Notes: a model not told the origin generated them from the sequence alone. DNA of 64,000 bases from Spongiibacter tropicus DSM 19543 (GCF_000420325.1 NZ_ATUS01000001.1:1244463-1308462), one strand, 5' to 3'; numbered from the stretch's first letter, positions 16,290-25,927 are shown. Numbers and translations: made by a program.

Positions 16290-18223
16290 TGTCCGAGCTG
16301 CCGTTACTCTCACAACTTTCTCAACTGCACTGGCTGCGCCCGGAGCTGGTCTGGATCGCTCTGCCAATGCTGCTGGCACTGCTGTGGCTGGCCCGCCGCC
16401 AGCGCCCACAGCGCGGCTGGCAGCAACATATCGACGCCGAACTCCTGCCCTACCTGCTGGACGACAGTGAACAGCGTCCCCGGCGACTCTGGCCCGCCGC
16501 ACTGGCCGCCTTGATCTGCTGGCTGGCGCTGATGGGACCCAGCTGGGAAAAAGTGCCCAGCCCGGTACTGGAAGACCGGTCCGGACTGGTCATCGTACTG
16601 GACCTGTCGCCCTCCATGCTTGCTCAGGATGTTCAGCCTTCGCGACTGGAGCGTGCCAAGTACACGATTCGCGACCTGCTGCGGCTGCGCGCCGACGGCC
16701 AGACCGCGCTGGTCGCCAGCGCGGGTGATGCCTTCGTCGTGGCGCCGCTGACCGACGATGGCAACACCCTCAGCACCCTGCTGCCAGCTCTCCACCCCGG
16801 CATGATGCCGCTGCCTGGCAGCAATCCTTTGGCAGGACTGACGCTGGCGGCAGAATTGCTGGCACGCGGAGGCAGTGCCAACGGTCATATTCTGCTAATC
16901 GGCGACGGTTTCTCGGCCAGCCAGCTAACCGGGCTAAAGGGCTTTGCCCGCAATAGCCAATACCCGCTCTCCATTCTAGCGGTAGGCAGCGAGCGCGGCG
17001 CGCCGATCCCCCTGCCGGAAGGCGGCTTTGTCAAAGACAGTCAGGGCAAGACGGTGCTGGCCAGCGTGCCCACCGGCCTGATGAAATCGCTGAGCCGCGA
17101 CAGTGGAGGGCAGTATGCCCAACTCGACAGTCAACTGAGCGAGCAGACCCTCAGCACCCTGGCCAGCGGCAGCCGCAATTTTGAAGAGGGCCAGCGGCAG
17201 CAAACCATGGAACAGTGGCGCGATGGTGGCGTCTGGCTGGTACTGCTGCTTCTGCCGCTGGCACTGTTGTCTTTCCGTCGCAATGTGCTGCCGCTGATAC
17301 TGCTGGCAGTCGTCGGCCTGCCGGAAAGCAGTCATGCACTGGACTGGCAAAGTACCCTGAAAACACCAGATCAACGCGGTGCGGCGTTGTTCGACAGCGA
17401 TCCCGGTTCTGCCGCCACGCAGTTTGTAGACCCCATGTGGCGCGGCAGCGCCCTATACCGTGCTGGTGACTATGCCGCCGCTGCCCAAGCCTTTGCGCAA
17501 CGCGACTCCGCCGATGCTCATTACAACCGGGGCAATGCGCTGGCCAGAGCCGGCAAACTGGACGAGGCCATCGACGCCTACCAACAGGCGCTGGACTGGA
17601 ACCCCAATATGGCAGATGCCAAGGCCAACAAAGCCCTGCTGGAACAACTGAAGCAGCAGCAGGAACAGCAGGGCGACCAGCAGAATTCCGGCGGCAGCGA
17701 CGCGCAGGACTCTCAAGACTCTCAAGACTCAGAGAGCAAGCAAAACAGCGACTCACAGGAAGGCGCCGACGACCAGCAGGGCTCGCCCGGCGATCAGCAA
17801 CAGGATGGCAAGCCGCAGGACGGCGACAAGTCGCCCGACGACAGTGACGCCAGCCAGTCTCAGAACGATAGCAATGCCGACGAGCGCGACAGCACTGAGC
17901 CGTCGGACGACGCGCAAAGTGAGGCACAGCAGCAGGCCCAGCGCGATGCCGCTGCGGAGCATGCCCGCCAGCAAGAAGCCATTGATACGGAATCGTCGGT
18001 AGCGGAAAAGACAAGCGAGCCCAGTGACGAACAGCTCGACAGCAATGCCGCCGCTGGCAGCAGTCAGGAGCCCCTCTCGGAAGAAGAGCAGGCTCAGGAG
18101 CAGTGGCTGCGCAATATTCCTGACAGCGCCGACCAACTGCTACGCAACAAATTCCAATACCAGTATATGCAGCGCCGTCAGCGCGGCGAACAGCCGGAAG
18201 CCGAGAATTATGCGCCTTACTAA
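16289..18223 (+). CDS. VWA plus TPR membrane protein (BatB/BatC fusion type)
   Basis: A 644-residue protein: membrane helices near residues 20-36 and 70-86, VWA domain (about 95-290) with the metal site DLSPS in VIVLDLSPSMLAQD, membrane helices near 310-350, then a TPR pair (ADAHYNRGNALARAGKLDEA, about 405-450). The C-terminal part, about 450-610, is a very acidic Gln/Ser/Asp-rich low-complexity tail. This merges roles that are separate BatB and BatC proteins in Bacteroidetes and Leptospira. The start overlaps the previous stop (TGATG). The tail is presumably periplasmic and disordered. Confidence 0.92.
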   Translation: MSELPLLSQLSQLHWLRPELVWIALPMLLALLWLARRQRPQRGWQQHIDAELLPYLLDDSEQRPRRLWPAALAALICWLALMGPSWEKVPSPVLEDRSGLVIVLDLSPSMLAQDVQPSRLERAKYTIRDLLRLRADGQTALVASAGDAFVVAPLTDDGNTLSTLLPALHPGMMPLPGSNPLAGLTLAAELLARGGSANGHILLIGDGFSASQLTGLKGFARNSQYPLSILAVGSERGAPIPLPEGGFVKDSQGKTVLASVPTGLMKSLSRDSGGQYAQLDSQLSEQTLSTLASGSRNFEEGQRQQTMEQWRDGGVWLVLLLLPLALLSFRRNVLPLILLAVVGLPESSHALDWQSTLKTPDQRGAALFDSDPGSAATQFVDPMWRGSALYRAGDYAAAAQAFAQRDSADAHYNRGNALARAGKLDEAIDAYQQALDWNPNMADAKANKALLEQLKQQQEQQGDQQNSGGSDAQDSQDSQDSESKQNSDSQEGADDQQGSPGDQQQDGKPQDGDKSPDDSDASQSQNDSNADERDSTEPSDDAQSEAQQQAQRDAAAEHARQQEAIDTESSVAEKTSEPSDEQLDSNAAAGSSQEPLSEEEQAQEQWLRNIPDSADQLLRNKFQYQYMQRRQRGEQPEAENYAPY

Positions 18224-19949
18224 TAACGCCTTCCCGACCACCCAGCGGCACTGGCTTACCGCGAGTCTGCTGTTTCTGCTCACGCTATTGAGTACGGCTC
18301 TGCATGCCGATACCAATGTGCGCGCCAGCGTCGACCGCAATCGCCTGTCGATGGACGAGACGCTGACCCTGAGTCTGACCGCCGACAGCATGCTATTCAG
18401 CGAAGAGCCGGAAGTGGCCGCACTGGAAAACGACTTTCATATTCTCAACCGCCAGCAAAGCAGCCGCACCAATATCATCAACGGCAGCATCAGCAGCAGC
18501 CGTCAGTGGGACCTGACGCTGGCGCCCAAACGCGAAGGCGAGATCACCATCCCCGCCATCCGCATGGGCGACAAAAGCACCCGCCCGCTGACGATCACCG
18601 TCACCCGCGCGCCGCAGGGCACCACCAATCGCAGCAGCGACCAACAAGTCTGGCTGGAAGCCGATATCACCCCGCGCCGAGCGTATGTTCAGCAACAACT
18701 GGAGTACACCGTCCGACTGTTCAGCTCGGTGAATTTCCTCGATGCCTCGCTGGAACAGCCGGAAATTGAGCATGCACTGGTGGAGTCACTCGGCGAAAAC
18801 CGCTATCGGCAGCGGGTGGACGGCCGCGTATATCAGGTCATCGAACGCCGTTATGCCGTTTTTCCCCAGCGCAGCGGCAGCCTCTCGATTCCCGCCCTCA
18901 CCTTGCAGGCGAGAGTAGAAAGCTACCGGCCCTCGCTGCTGGACCCTGGCCGCCTCGTCATCAAGCGCAGCCCGCCGATGGAAATTCAGGTACAGGCGCC
19001 ACCGGCCAGCTTCGATGGTGCACTGTGGCTGCCCGCCAAGAATATTGAGCTGTTCGAAGAATGGAGCGACGCCCCAGAGCAACTGCAGGCGGGTCAGTCC
19101 ATTACCCGCCGCGTCGATATCCGCGCCGAAGGGCTAATGGCTGCCCAGCTTCCCAAGCTGCCCCCGCTGAATCTGCCGGGCATCAAACTCTACCCGGATC
19201 AGCCCGGCTTGCAGAATACGACCGATGAAAGCGGGCTGATCGGGCTGCGCAGTGAATCCACGGCGATGATTCCCACCCAGCCCGGTGACTACACACTGCC
19301 CGAGCTGCGCATTGCCTGGTGGAATACCGAAACCAATCAGCCAGAGGTCGCCGTATTGCCTGCCCGCACCCTGCGCATTGCCGCAGCGCCGGGGCAAATA
19401 CAGGATGAAGCGACTCAGCCCAGCACCGTCGTCGCTCCCCCGACGGCAGATAACGCAGCGGAAATCGCGCCACGGATACCCGCGGCAACTTCCGCGCAGC
19501 TATTCTGGCTATACGGCATTATCGGCGCCCTGCTGTTGAGCAACCTTATCTGCCTGGACCTGCTGATTCGCCAGCGACGCAAAAGCCGTCAGCCTGAGCC
19601 CCCAACGCCCGGCCAGCAAGCTTCCGGCGCCCGGGAAAAAGCCGCCTACAATGCACTGAAAAAAGCGGTGAGTCAGCGAGCAGATGTCGCCACGCTGCGG
19701 CAGGCCCTGAGCGATTGGGGCGATGCCTGGCAGCCGGGTTGCGGCCAGCTGCCACGGCTGGCGATACAGGCCAAGGCGCTGGCGCCGTATATCGACCAGC
19801 TTAATCGCGCGCTATACGGGAACAAGGAAGGCGGTGATATCGACGGCAAAGGACTGCTCAGTGCCGTGGAAAACTGCCGCCGCGAATCCAAACGCCGGTC
19901 GTCCGACGCGCCACTGCCCGGGCTGTACGAGCGACCACTCAGGTCTTAG
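18210..19949 (+). CDS. BatD-family envelope protein
   Basis: A 579-residue BatD protein. Residues 1-35 contain a signal sequence (WLTASLLFLLTLLSTALHA), then a large beta-rich periplasmic region starting VRASVDRNRLSMDETLTLSL, and one C-terminal membrane helix (about 435-460, LFWLYGIIGALLLSNLICLDLLI) with a cytosolic tail of about 120 residues. I choose ATG 18210, overlapping the end of the previous gene by 14 bp, because the signal peptide begins there; the frame itself is open from 18024. It is the last gene of the moxR operon. Its 3' end overlaps the convergent EamA gene by 11 bp. Confidence 0.93.
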   Translation: MRLTNNAFPTTQRHWLTASLLFLLTLLSTALHADTNVRASVDRNRLSMDETLTLSLTADSMLFSEEPEVAALENDFHILNRQQSSRTNIINGSISSSRQWDLTLAPKREGEITIPAIRMGDKSTRPLTITVTRAPQGTTNRSSDQQVWLEADITPRRAYVQQQLEYTVRLFSSVNFLDASLEQPEIEHALVESLGENRYRQRVDGRVYQVIERRYAVFPQRSGSLSIPALTLQARVESYRPSLLDPGRLVIKRSPPMEIQVQAPPASFDGALWLPAKNIELFEEWSDAPEQLQAGQSITRRVDIRAEGLMAAQLPKLPPLNLPGIKLYPDQPGLQNTTDESGLIGLRSESTAMIPTQPGDYTLPELRIAWWNTETNQPEVAVLPARTLRIAAAPGQIQDEATQPSTVVAPPTADNAAEIAPRIPAATSAQLFWLYGIIGALLLSNLICLDLLIRQRRKSRQPEPPTPGQQASGAREKAAYNALKKAVSQRADVATLRQALSDWGDAWQPGCGQLPRLAIQAKALAPYIDQLNRALYGNKEGGDIDGKGLLSAVENCRRESKRRSSDAPLPGLYERPLRS

Positions 19950-20883
19950 CCGAGTCGCGGCCACTGACCACCAGTACGCCGCCCAAAATGACCAGACTGA
20001 TCCCGATCACCGTCAGGCGGTCTGGCACCAAGTGCCAGACCAGCCAGTCCAACAGGCCGCCGAAAACCACACCGAAGTAGCTGGTGGGCGACAGCGCCGA
20101 GGCGGACACCAGGCGGTAGGCCCAAGTGTAAAGAACGAAGCAGAGATACATCACTACGCCCATATACAACAGCCAGCCATAGGCCTCAGGCGGCACTTCG
20201 CCACCCTGCCAGAGAAAGAAGGGAATACTCACTGCCAGGGAGATCGCAAAATAGTAGAACAGTATGCGACTGCCGGGCTCGGTCGAGGCAAGCAGGCGGG
20301 TGGAGATCATCGACACCGCCAGGCCGATACCGGCAAACAGCCCCACCAAATGCCAAATGGTCAGTACTGAAAACCCCGGCCGCAAAACCAAAATCACACC
20401 GGCAAAGCCCACGACCAAGGGCAGTAAGCTGCGCTTTGGCACCCGCTCACGCAGTGTCAGAAAAATAAGCAGTGGCACCATCAGCGGCGCGCTGTTACGC
20501 AGCAGCGTCGCTTCCAGCAGCGAAATCTTACTCAGGGCAATGAAGTAACAATAGAAACACACCACACCGCCCAGGCCCCGCAGCAGGTGCATCGCCGGGC
20601 GCTGGGTATGCAGACTGCCCAGACCACTGCGCAACAGGCCCGGCAGGGTAAGTAAAAACGAGATCGCGTACTGAGCCACCACGATGGTGGAAACATGAAC
20701 GCCCATTCCCGACAGGTGTTTCCCCACCGCCGCGATCGTCGCTGTCATGAAAACCGTGACAAGCGCCAGCCCCACACCCAGCAACAGCCGTTTGCGTTCA
20801 TCGGAAACTGAGGATAGAAGTCGCGCCAAAATGCCCTGCTCAACCGCAAGTAGAAGAAAATGCGCCCGGGGCGCCGAGGGCAC
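19939..20883 (-). CDS. EamA/DMT-family permease
   Basis: A 314-residue inner-membrane transporter with about ten hydrophobic helices from residue 33 to 308, in two EamA repeats (roughly 38-170 and 185-305). Typical motifs are RGLGGVVCFYCYFIALSKIS and LLEATLLRNSAPLMVPLLIF. Members export small metabolites such as amino acids, but the substrate cannot be read from sequence. It ends inside the last codons of the convergent BatD gene. The histidine-kinase-like gene lies 41 bp upstream on the same strand, so co-transcription is possible. Confidence 0.88.
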   Translation of the reverse strand: MPSAPRAHFLLLAVEQGILARLLSSVSDERKRLLLGVGLALVTVFMTATIAAVGKHLSGMGVHVSTIVVAQYAISFLLTLPGLLRSGLGSLHTQRPAMHLLRGLGGVVCFYCYFIALSKISLLEATLLRNSAPLMVPLLIFLTLRERVPKRSLLPLVVGFAGVILVLRPGFSVLTIWHLVGLFAGIGLAVSMISTRLLASTEPGSRILFYYFAISLAVSIPFFLWQGGEVPPEAYGWLLYMGVVMYLCFVLYTWAYRLVSASALSPTSYFGVVFGGLLDWLVWHLVPDRLTVIGISLVILGGVLVVSGRDSAKT

Positions 20884-20924
20884 ACTATAAAGAGACGCGG
20901 GCCGGGTGACCAGTCGCCGCGGTA

Positions 20925-22163
20925 TCAGCGCGGATAGTGGATGCGAAATTCGCTGCCGCTCTCCCCGTCGCTGCGCAGGCTGATTTGCGCACCGTATTCC
21001 TCAAGCAAGCGTTTGACTGCCGCCAGCCCCACACCCAGCCCTGAGGAATCGAAGTGTTCAAACAGACCGAAGACCCGCCGCTGCCGCGAGCAGGGAATAC
21101 CCCGGCCATTATCGCGAACCAATAGCCCTTGCCCCTCACTGGCGGGCAGCGCGGCAATCTCGATATGGGGTGGCTCTGCGCTGCGAAACCGCAGAGAATT
21201 GACGATCAGTTCAGTCAGTACATATTCCATGACTTTCGACGGCAGGGGCGATTCGGGTAGCTGCCCGCAGCTTAGCGTGGCTTTCGCAAGCTCGAGTTCA
21301 TCGCACAGCTTCTCCCGCACGTTCCCGACAAGCTCGGTCACATTCGACGACGCCTCGGACTCTGTCATCGGCAACTGGCAGTAGCGCAGCAAGCCGGCAT
21401 TGAGCAACGACACCTTGTCGCTGGCTACGCAGATTTTATCCAGCCACTCTCGCTGGTCTGCACGCAAATTATCCGCCTCGCGTGTTTTGAGCCGGTGCCC
21501 GTATACATTGATCACTCGCAGCGGCTCAATAAAGCCTTCGGTACTGGCCCGCGACATATCCTCCAGCGCCTGATTACTGGTGGTGAGCTTGGCATTCGCC
21601 TGCTCGAGCAGCGTCTTGGTCAGACGCGCCTCGGCCAGCTCGGCCGTTCGCTGATCGACCAGTGCACGCAGGTCTGCCGACAATTTCTCAACCTCCGCCT
21701 GCTTGCGATGGTTTTCGGCGACTTCCGCCTGCAGCTTCTGATTCAGCTCCCAGAGTTGGGACGTACTGGGCAAGGCCAGTGCCTTGGGCAACAGCGGCCA
21801 CACCACGATCGCCGTGCCCACCGACACCACCGCGGTAATGGCCTTGATCGTTCCACTGAGCCAGTAAGCGCCGTACCAGACGTTAAGGATATTCACCATA
21901 TGGGTGGCACCACAGGCAAAAATGAATAACGCGAACATCACAAAGATGTAGTTAAACTTCAGATCGTCGCGGTGGCGAACCAGATAAATCAGCGCAATGG
22001 GAATGGTCAGGTAGGAAAGGCTGATCAGCGTATCGCTGGTCACATGCAACCAAACCAGCGAGTCGTTCCACAGATAGCAGTGGCCATGGGGCGGCATTTC
22101 CGGCCCCAGGATACTCCGCCAGAAGTCATTCATTTCTGTGTTATGTGCGCTGTGCTCAGCCAA
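20925..22163 (-). CDS. ethylene-receptor-like histidine kinase with degenerate H-box
   Basis: A 412-residue membrane sensor. Residues 36-130 form three helices matching the plant ETR1 ethylene-binding domain. D44, Y51, P55, I81, C84 and H88 (the CGATH stretch) have exactly the relative spacing of ETR1 D25, Y32, P36, I62, C65 and H69. C and H are the copper ligands in ETR1. A coiled coil (135-200) leads to a dimerisation region (about 195-265), where SNQALEDMSRASTEGFIEPLR aligns without gaps to the usual ASHDLQEPLR type H-box. The phospho-acceptor His is replaced by Glu209. The ATP domain looks intact: N-box around N322, DNGRGI (351-356), SGLGVGL (374-380). It may bind ATP without autophosphorylating, or act on a partner kinase. 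No cognate regulator is adjacent. Confidence 0.88.
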   Translation of the reverse strand: MAEHSAHNTEMNDFWRSILGPEMPPHGHCYLWNDSLVWLHVTSDTLISLSYLTIPIALIYLVRHRDDLKFNYIFVMFALFIFACGATHMVNILNVWYGAYWLSGTIKAITAVVSVGTAIVVWPLLPKALALPSTSQLWELNQKLQAEVAENHRKQAEVEKLSADLRALVDQRTAELAEARLTKTLLEQANAKLTTSNQALEDMSRASTEGFIEPLRVINVYGHRLKTREADNLRADQREWLDKICVASDKVSLLNAGLLRYCQLPMTESEASSNVTELVGNVREKLCDELELAKATLSCGQLPESPLPSKVMEYVLTELIVNSLRFRSAEPPHIEIAALPASEGQGLLVRDNGRGIPCSRQRRVFGLFEHFDSSGLGVGLAAVKRLLEEYGAQISLRSDGESGSEFRIHYPR

Positions 22164-22239
22164 AAGAAAGCAGCCCCTAGTGTACTGTCATTATTGTTCG
22201 CCGCATTTTCTCGTAGTGGGTGGCTGGGCAGTTATTGGG

Positions 22240-22899
22240 TCAATTACCTACATCAGCTGCGCTTAACGAGAGCTTGGCCGGATGACTGCTGTCGCCCTCC
22301 GGATGGCAAGCGGTGACATCAGCATAGCACTGCTGGATGACCGGCATATCCGCATCGAGGTCTCCGCTGGGCAGACAGGGCTCACCAAAACCGACCTGTT
22401 TGCGGCCATAATCCAGAAACACCGGCACCACCGGCACCTGCGCCCCCGCAGCAATATGATAGAAACCGCCCTTCCAGCGAGGCACCGCCTTGCGCGTGCC
22501 CTCAGGCGCAATGATCAGCACCATATCGTCGGTACCCGCAAAGGTCTCCGTCATCTGCTGAACAACGTTATTCTGGCTGCTGCGATCCACCGAAATCCCG
22601 CCCAGCCAGCGCATCAGGCTGCCCAGCGGGCCGACAAATACGCTGTCCTTGACCATGAATCGCGCTTGCCGCCCCAGTGCAGCCCCCAGGCCTACCATCA
22701 GGAAAAAATCCCAATTGCTGGTATGTGGCGCCACAACCATCACATATTTCCGCTCGGCTGGCGGCTGAGTGGAGAACGTCCAGCCTGCCAGTCGAAACCC
22801 GCCCTGAAAGAGGACGCGAATTAACCAGAGAATACGAGGGTAACTGCAAACGGTTTTGCGCTGCGCAGGTAAAGCTGAAGATGAGTGCATGATGGACAT
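22240..22899 (-). CDS. PlsC-type lysophospholipid acyltransferase family protein
   Basis: A 219-residue acyltransferase with the HX4D motif HTSNWD (VVAPHTSNWDFFLM, about residues 58-63), the GISVDRSSQNN block and the EGTR block IIAPEGTRKAVPRWKGG. The family transfers acyl chains to lysophosphatidic acid or related acceptors at the inner membrane. It is shorter than typical PlsC (about 245). The start could be ATG 22899 or 22890. It lies 76 bp upstream of the ethylene-receptor-like gene on the same strand and may share its transcript. The acceptor is not predictable. Confidence 0.85.
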   Translation of the reverse strand: MSIMHSSSALPAQRKTVCSYPRILWLIRVLFQGGFRLAGWTFSTQPPAERKYVMVVAPHTSNWDFFLMVGLGAALGRQARFMVKDSVFVGPLGSLMRWLGGISVDRSSQNNVVQQMTETFAGTDDMVLIIAPEGTRKAVPRWKGGFYHIAAGAQVPVVPVFLDYGRKQVGFGEPCLPSGDLDADMPVIQQCYADVTACHPEGDSSHPAKLSLSAADVGN

Positions 22900-23068
22900 C
22901 GTTATTATTGGCTTTTAACACCCCGTGCGGCCACCGGCGACCGTCACAAGTCTCACGCGGCACCCTTGCCCCTTCCGGGTGGCACCGCTATGCTCGCCAA
23001 GATAACACATAACAGGCAAGGCGTGACGCAGCACTGTCGACTCACACTCGCCCTTACCGGAGATCTTC

Positions 23069-24187
23069 GTGTTCAGAATTCGCGCCCTGTTTTACAGCAT
23101 TTGCGTCCTGCTGCTTGGCAGCCCATTTGCGAGCGCTGCCGACGTCAACATCGCCGACCTTACCGTTAACCCTGCCGATGCCGGACACAGCCGCGACAAT
23201 CGCGAGACATTAAGCTACTTCGGCATGCAGCTTTACTTTGACGACCGCGACGACCTGCTGGACAAGGCGCTGGAGCTCAAAGAGGAAAGCGAGGCCCTGG
23301 AAGCGCGCTCGCGAGGCTTTCTGTTAATTCCTGGCGACGAACAGGATCTGGTCGCCGCCCTGGAGAATCTCGACGGCGCGATCACCAGTTTGCGTGGTGA
23401 ACTGGACTTCGTCTTCGCCGGCAAGAAAGACAGTCCCGCCCACTATGTTATGGGCACAGAATTACGTGGCACCGCGCGCTTCTACTATGATCCGGGCGAT
23501 GAGCAACGGCTGCGATTCGCAAGCATTACCGGCCTGTTCCGCCCTCTGGACCTCGAGTCGTACATGGATGTCGCAGGGGTGATGCACAGCCATTTTGGCC
23601 TGAATCTGCATTATCAACTGGAGAACTTCGGCCAACTGGAAATCGGCGTACTCGCCAAGCTTCAGGTCATCAGCCTGCTGGATCGCCGCATTGACTACAA
23701 CGACTATGAACGCGGCGATGTCTTTGACTGGGGCACCGACATTAAAAATACCGTGCAGCCCAATATCGATCTTGGGCTTCGCAAACAACTGGGACGCGTG
23801 GGGCTGCAACTGGTCATCAGTGACCTTTACACCGACACGCTACGAGGCCACAACGGCCACCGCTATCGCCAGCGCAGCCGTATTCAAGCCGGGTTCGACT
23901 ACCGCCGCCACTGGGGCAGCCTGCAGATTATGGGCGATGTTGTGCCACGCCCACGTTTTGGTGAAGTTTCTTCTCGCCGGGATATTCGCGTAGATGGCAG
24001 CCTGCGAATGACACGCCGCTGGGACCTGCTGCTGGGCTACAACGATGTGCAGGAGCACTACGAACGCAATACCGGCAGCGCCGGGCTGCGCTACACCCTG
24101 GGCCGATCGCTGCGTTTTGACATCAGAGGAACCGCCGCGGGTAAACGCGAACTGGGCTTCCAGCTCGGCCTGCAAATGCCGCTGTAG
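23069..24187 (+). CDS. predicted outer-membrane beta-barrel, TraF-like
   Basis: A 372-residue exported protein. The GTG start at 23069 has CCGGAG a few bases upstream. Residues 1-23 are a signal peptide cut after ASA. After a short helical stretch (about residues 60-115) the protein shows alternating beta strands (LRGTARFYYD, LRFASITGLFRPL, GLRKQLGRVGLQLVISDLY, LGFQLGLQMPL) and ends in a hydrophobic residue, as outer-membrane barrels do. The composition is like the TraF_2/conjugal-transfer-TraF-like proteins of Vibrio and relatives, which are not part of conjugation systems; this assignment is tentative. It stands alone between the divergent acyltransferase and convergent GMC oxidoreductase genes. 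No function known. Confidence 0.7.
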   Translation: MFRIRALFYSICVLLLGSPFASAADVNIADLTVNPADAGHSRDNRETLSYFGMQLYFDDRDDLLDKALELKEESEALEARSRGFLLIPGDEQDLVAALENLDGAITSLRGELDFVFAGKKDSPAHYVMGTELRGTARFYYDPGDEQRLRFASITGLFRPLDLESYMDVAGVMHSHFGLNLHYQLENFGQLEIGVLAKLQVISLLDRRIDYNDYERGDVFDWGTDIKNTVQPNIDLGLRKQLGRVGLQLVISDLYTDTLRGHNGHRYRQRSRIQAGFDYRRHWGSLQIMGDVVPRPRFGEVSSRRDIRVDGSLRMTRRWDLLLGYNDVQEHYERNTGSAGLRYTLGRSLRFDIRGTAAGKRELGFQLGLQMPL

Positions 24188-24199
24188 CCCGCGCTGCTC

Positions 24200-25846
24200 T
24201 CAGGCCGCCTCGCGACGGCCACTCACCTCAACCACCTGCGCTTTGGCGGGAATATGACTCATCGCATGCTCGGTCAGGGCAGTGATCGTCAGCGAAGGAT
24301 TCACACCGAGGTTGGCACCCAGCATCGCGCCGTCGCATACGTAGAGATTTTCATAGCCGAAAATACGATTTCGGTAATCAATGACGCCTTCCTCAGCACT
24401 GCGCCCCATCGCCGCACCGCCCATGCAATGGGCCGTGGCGGGGATATTAAACAGCACTTCGGTTAACAGGCTGCCCGCCATGCCACCAAGCTTTTCCGCG
24501 GCGTGCTGAGCAAAGTCACTGGCCTCGGGAATATACGCGGGAATACGCTCGCCGTGGCTGACCATGCGCTTGCTGAACGGCCAATACCAGCGGCGCTGGT
24601 AGCGCATATCAATATGGCCTTCCAGGGTCTGCATACACAGGAAAATCATCGTTTGCTTTGCCAAACCAAAGGGTACCAGCATGCGCAGCCCCTGCAGCGG
24701 TTTGGTCAGTAGCAGACCGAAGATCGTCTTCAGCCAGACCAGAATTCGGGCCGGGCCTTCCGTGCCGCGCGTCATCGCAGTGACCAGCATACCCATGGCA
24801 TCGGAACCTTCGGGATAGCGGGTGGCCTCGATATGCGTGTGCTCATTCAGATACACACCCGAACCAATGGCAATGCCCTTGTCCATATCGGCGTCTTTCG
24901 GCAAGCGCACGCCAATCAGCGATTCGGCATTGGTTCGCACCCGTTTGCCAAGCTGGTCGGAAATCTTCGGCAATGAACCGCTGTCGCGAAGCTTGAAGAG
25001 CAAATCCTGTGTCCCCAGCGACGATGCGGCAAAGACCACCGAACGCACCTTCCAGCGGCGACGCTGCCGACGCCACCAACGCGTGCTGGATACTGCTGTC
25101 ACTTCGTAACCGTCGCGGCCATCCTCGCCCCCCAGCGGCTTAACATCCACCACGCGCATCTCGGGAATAATCTCGGCACCCTGCTTCTCGGCAAAGTACA
25201 GGTAGTTTTTGTCCAGCGTATTTTTGGCATCGTAGCGGCAACCCACCATACAGCCCCCACAGCCGATGCAACTGTTGCGATCCGGGCCTTCGCCATCAAA
25301 GTAGGGGTCGCTATATCGCCTTCCAGCGGGCTCGCCCTCATCGCCGAAGAACACGCCAACTTGTGTGCGGTAGAAGCTGTCACCACAGCCCCAGTCTTCA
25401 GCGATGTCCCTCAAGGCATAATCTGCGGGCCCGAGGATGCGGTTCTCGGTAACCCCCAACATGCGTCGTGCTTCGTCATAATGGCGAGGCATTTCGCGTT
25501 GCCAGTCGGCGAGCCCGGCCCAACTGCCTTCTTCCCAGACACTGTGCTTGGGCACCAGCAGGGTATTGGCGTAGGTGACTGAACCGCCACCCACAGCATT
25601 GCCCTGTAAAATCAGCACATGGCGAAACCAGCGGATATTGAAAAAGCCACGCAACCCGAGCAGCGGGCGCCACAACCAGCGACGGAAGTTCCAGTTACTG
25701 CGAGGCAAATCTTCGGCGTGCCAACGTTTACCGGCTTCCACAACCGCTACCGAATAGCCCTTCTGAGTCAGTCTATGCGCCGACACCGAGCCGCCAAAGC
25801 CCGAGCCAATTACCAGATAGTCGACGTCAAAGTCTGTCTGCGCCAT
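24200..25846 (-). CDS. GMC oxidoreductase, cholesterol-oxidase-like, with a cysteine cluster
   Basis: A 548-residue FAD-dependent GMC enzyme. The FAD-binding motif is VIGSGFGGSVSAHRL (12-26); the second GMC block is GNAVGGGSVTYANTL near 82-96. The C-terminal active-site region has ATAHCMGGAAMG, and GVNPSLTITAL closes the FAD site. An unusual CxxCxxCxxxC cluster at C193, C196, C199 and C203 could hold an iron-sulfur centre. Relatives oxidise sterols, alcohols or other bulky hydroxyl compounds. AAGGG precedes the ATG at 25846. A divergent TetR gene and two palindromic operators over its promoter indicate substrate-responsive repression. Electron acceptor and substrate are unknown. Confidence 0.88.
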   Translation of the reverse strand: MAQTDFDVDYLVIGSGFGGSVSAHRLTQKGYSVAVVEAGKRWHAEDLPRSNWNFRRWLWRPLLGLRGFFNIRWFRHVLILQGNAVGGGSVTYANTLLVPKHSVWEEGSWAGLADWQREMPRHYDEARRMLGVTENRILGPADYALRDIAEDWGCGDSFYRTQVGVFFGDEGEPAGRRYSDPYFDGEGPDRNSCIGCGGCMVGCRYDAKNTLDKNYLYFAEKQGAEIIPEMRVVDVKPLGGEDGRDGYEVTAVSSTRWWRRQRRRWKVRSVVFAASSLGTQDLLFKLRDSGSLPKISDQLGKRVRTNAESLIGVRLPKDADMDKGIAIGSGVYLNEHTHIEATRYPEGSDAMGMLVTAMTRGTEGPARILVWLKTIFGLLLTKPLQGLRMLVPFGLAKQTMIFLCMQTLEGHIDMRYQRRWYWPFSKRMVSHGERIPAYIPEASDFAQHAAEKLGGMAGSLLTEVLFNIPATAHCMGGAAMGRSAEEGVIDYRNRIFGYENLYVCDGAMLGANLGVNPSLTITALTEHAMSHIPAKAQVVEVSGRREAA

Positions 25847-25927
25847 GTTTTAAACCCTTTTTTCTACGTTCCGCTGCGCGCTCACCTTGCTCGCGGCACA
25901 ACTCTTGGAGATACCGTTTCGAGATAC

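Noticed and set aside
17700-17900. A possible minisatellite in the VWA-TPR gene
   Set aside because: The GACTCTCAA-type repeats are short and in frame, and encode the disordered acidic tail; no regular array beyond two to three units.
17151-18251. A 366-codon Arg/Cys-rich frame antisense to the VWA-TPR gene
   Set aside because: Composition is typical of an antisense shadow over a repetitive Gln/Ser/Asp-coding stretch.
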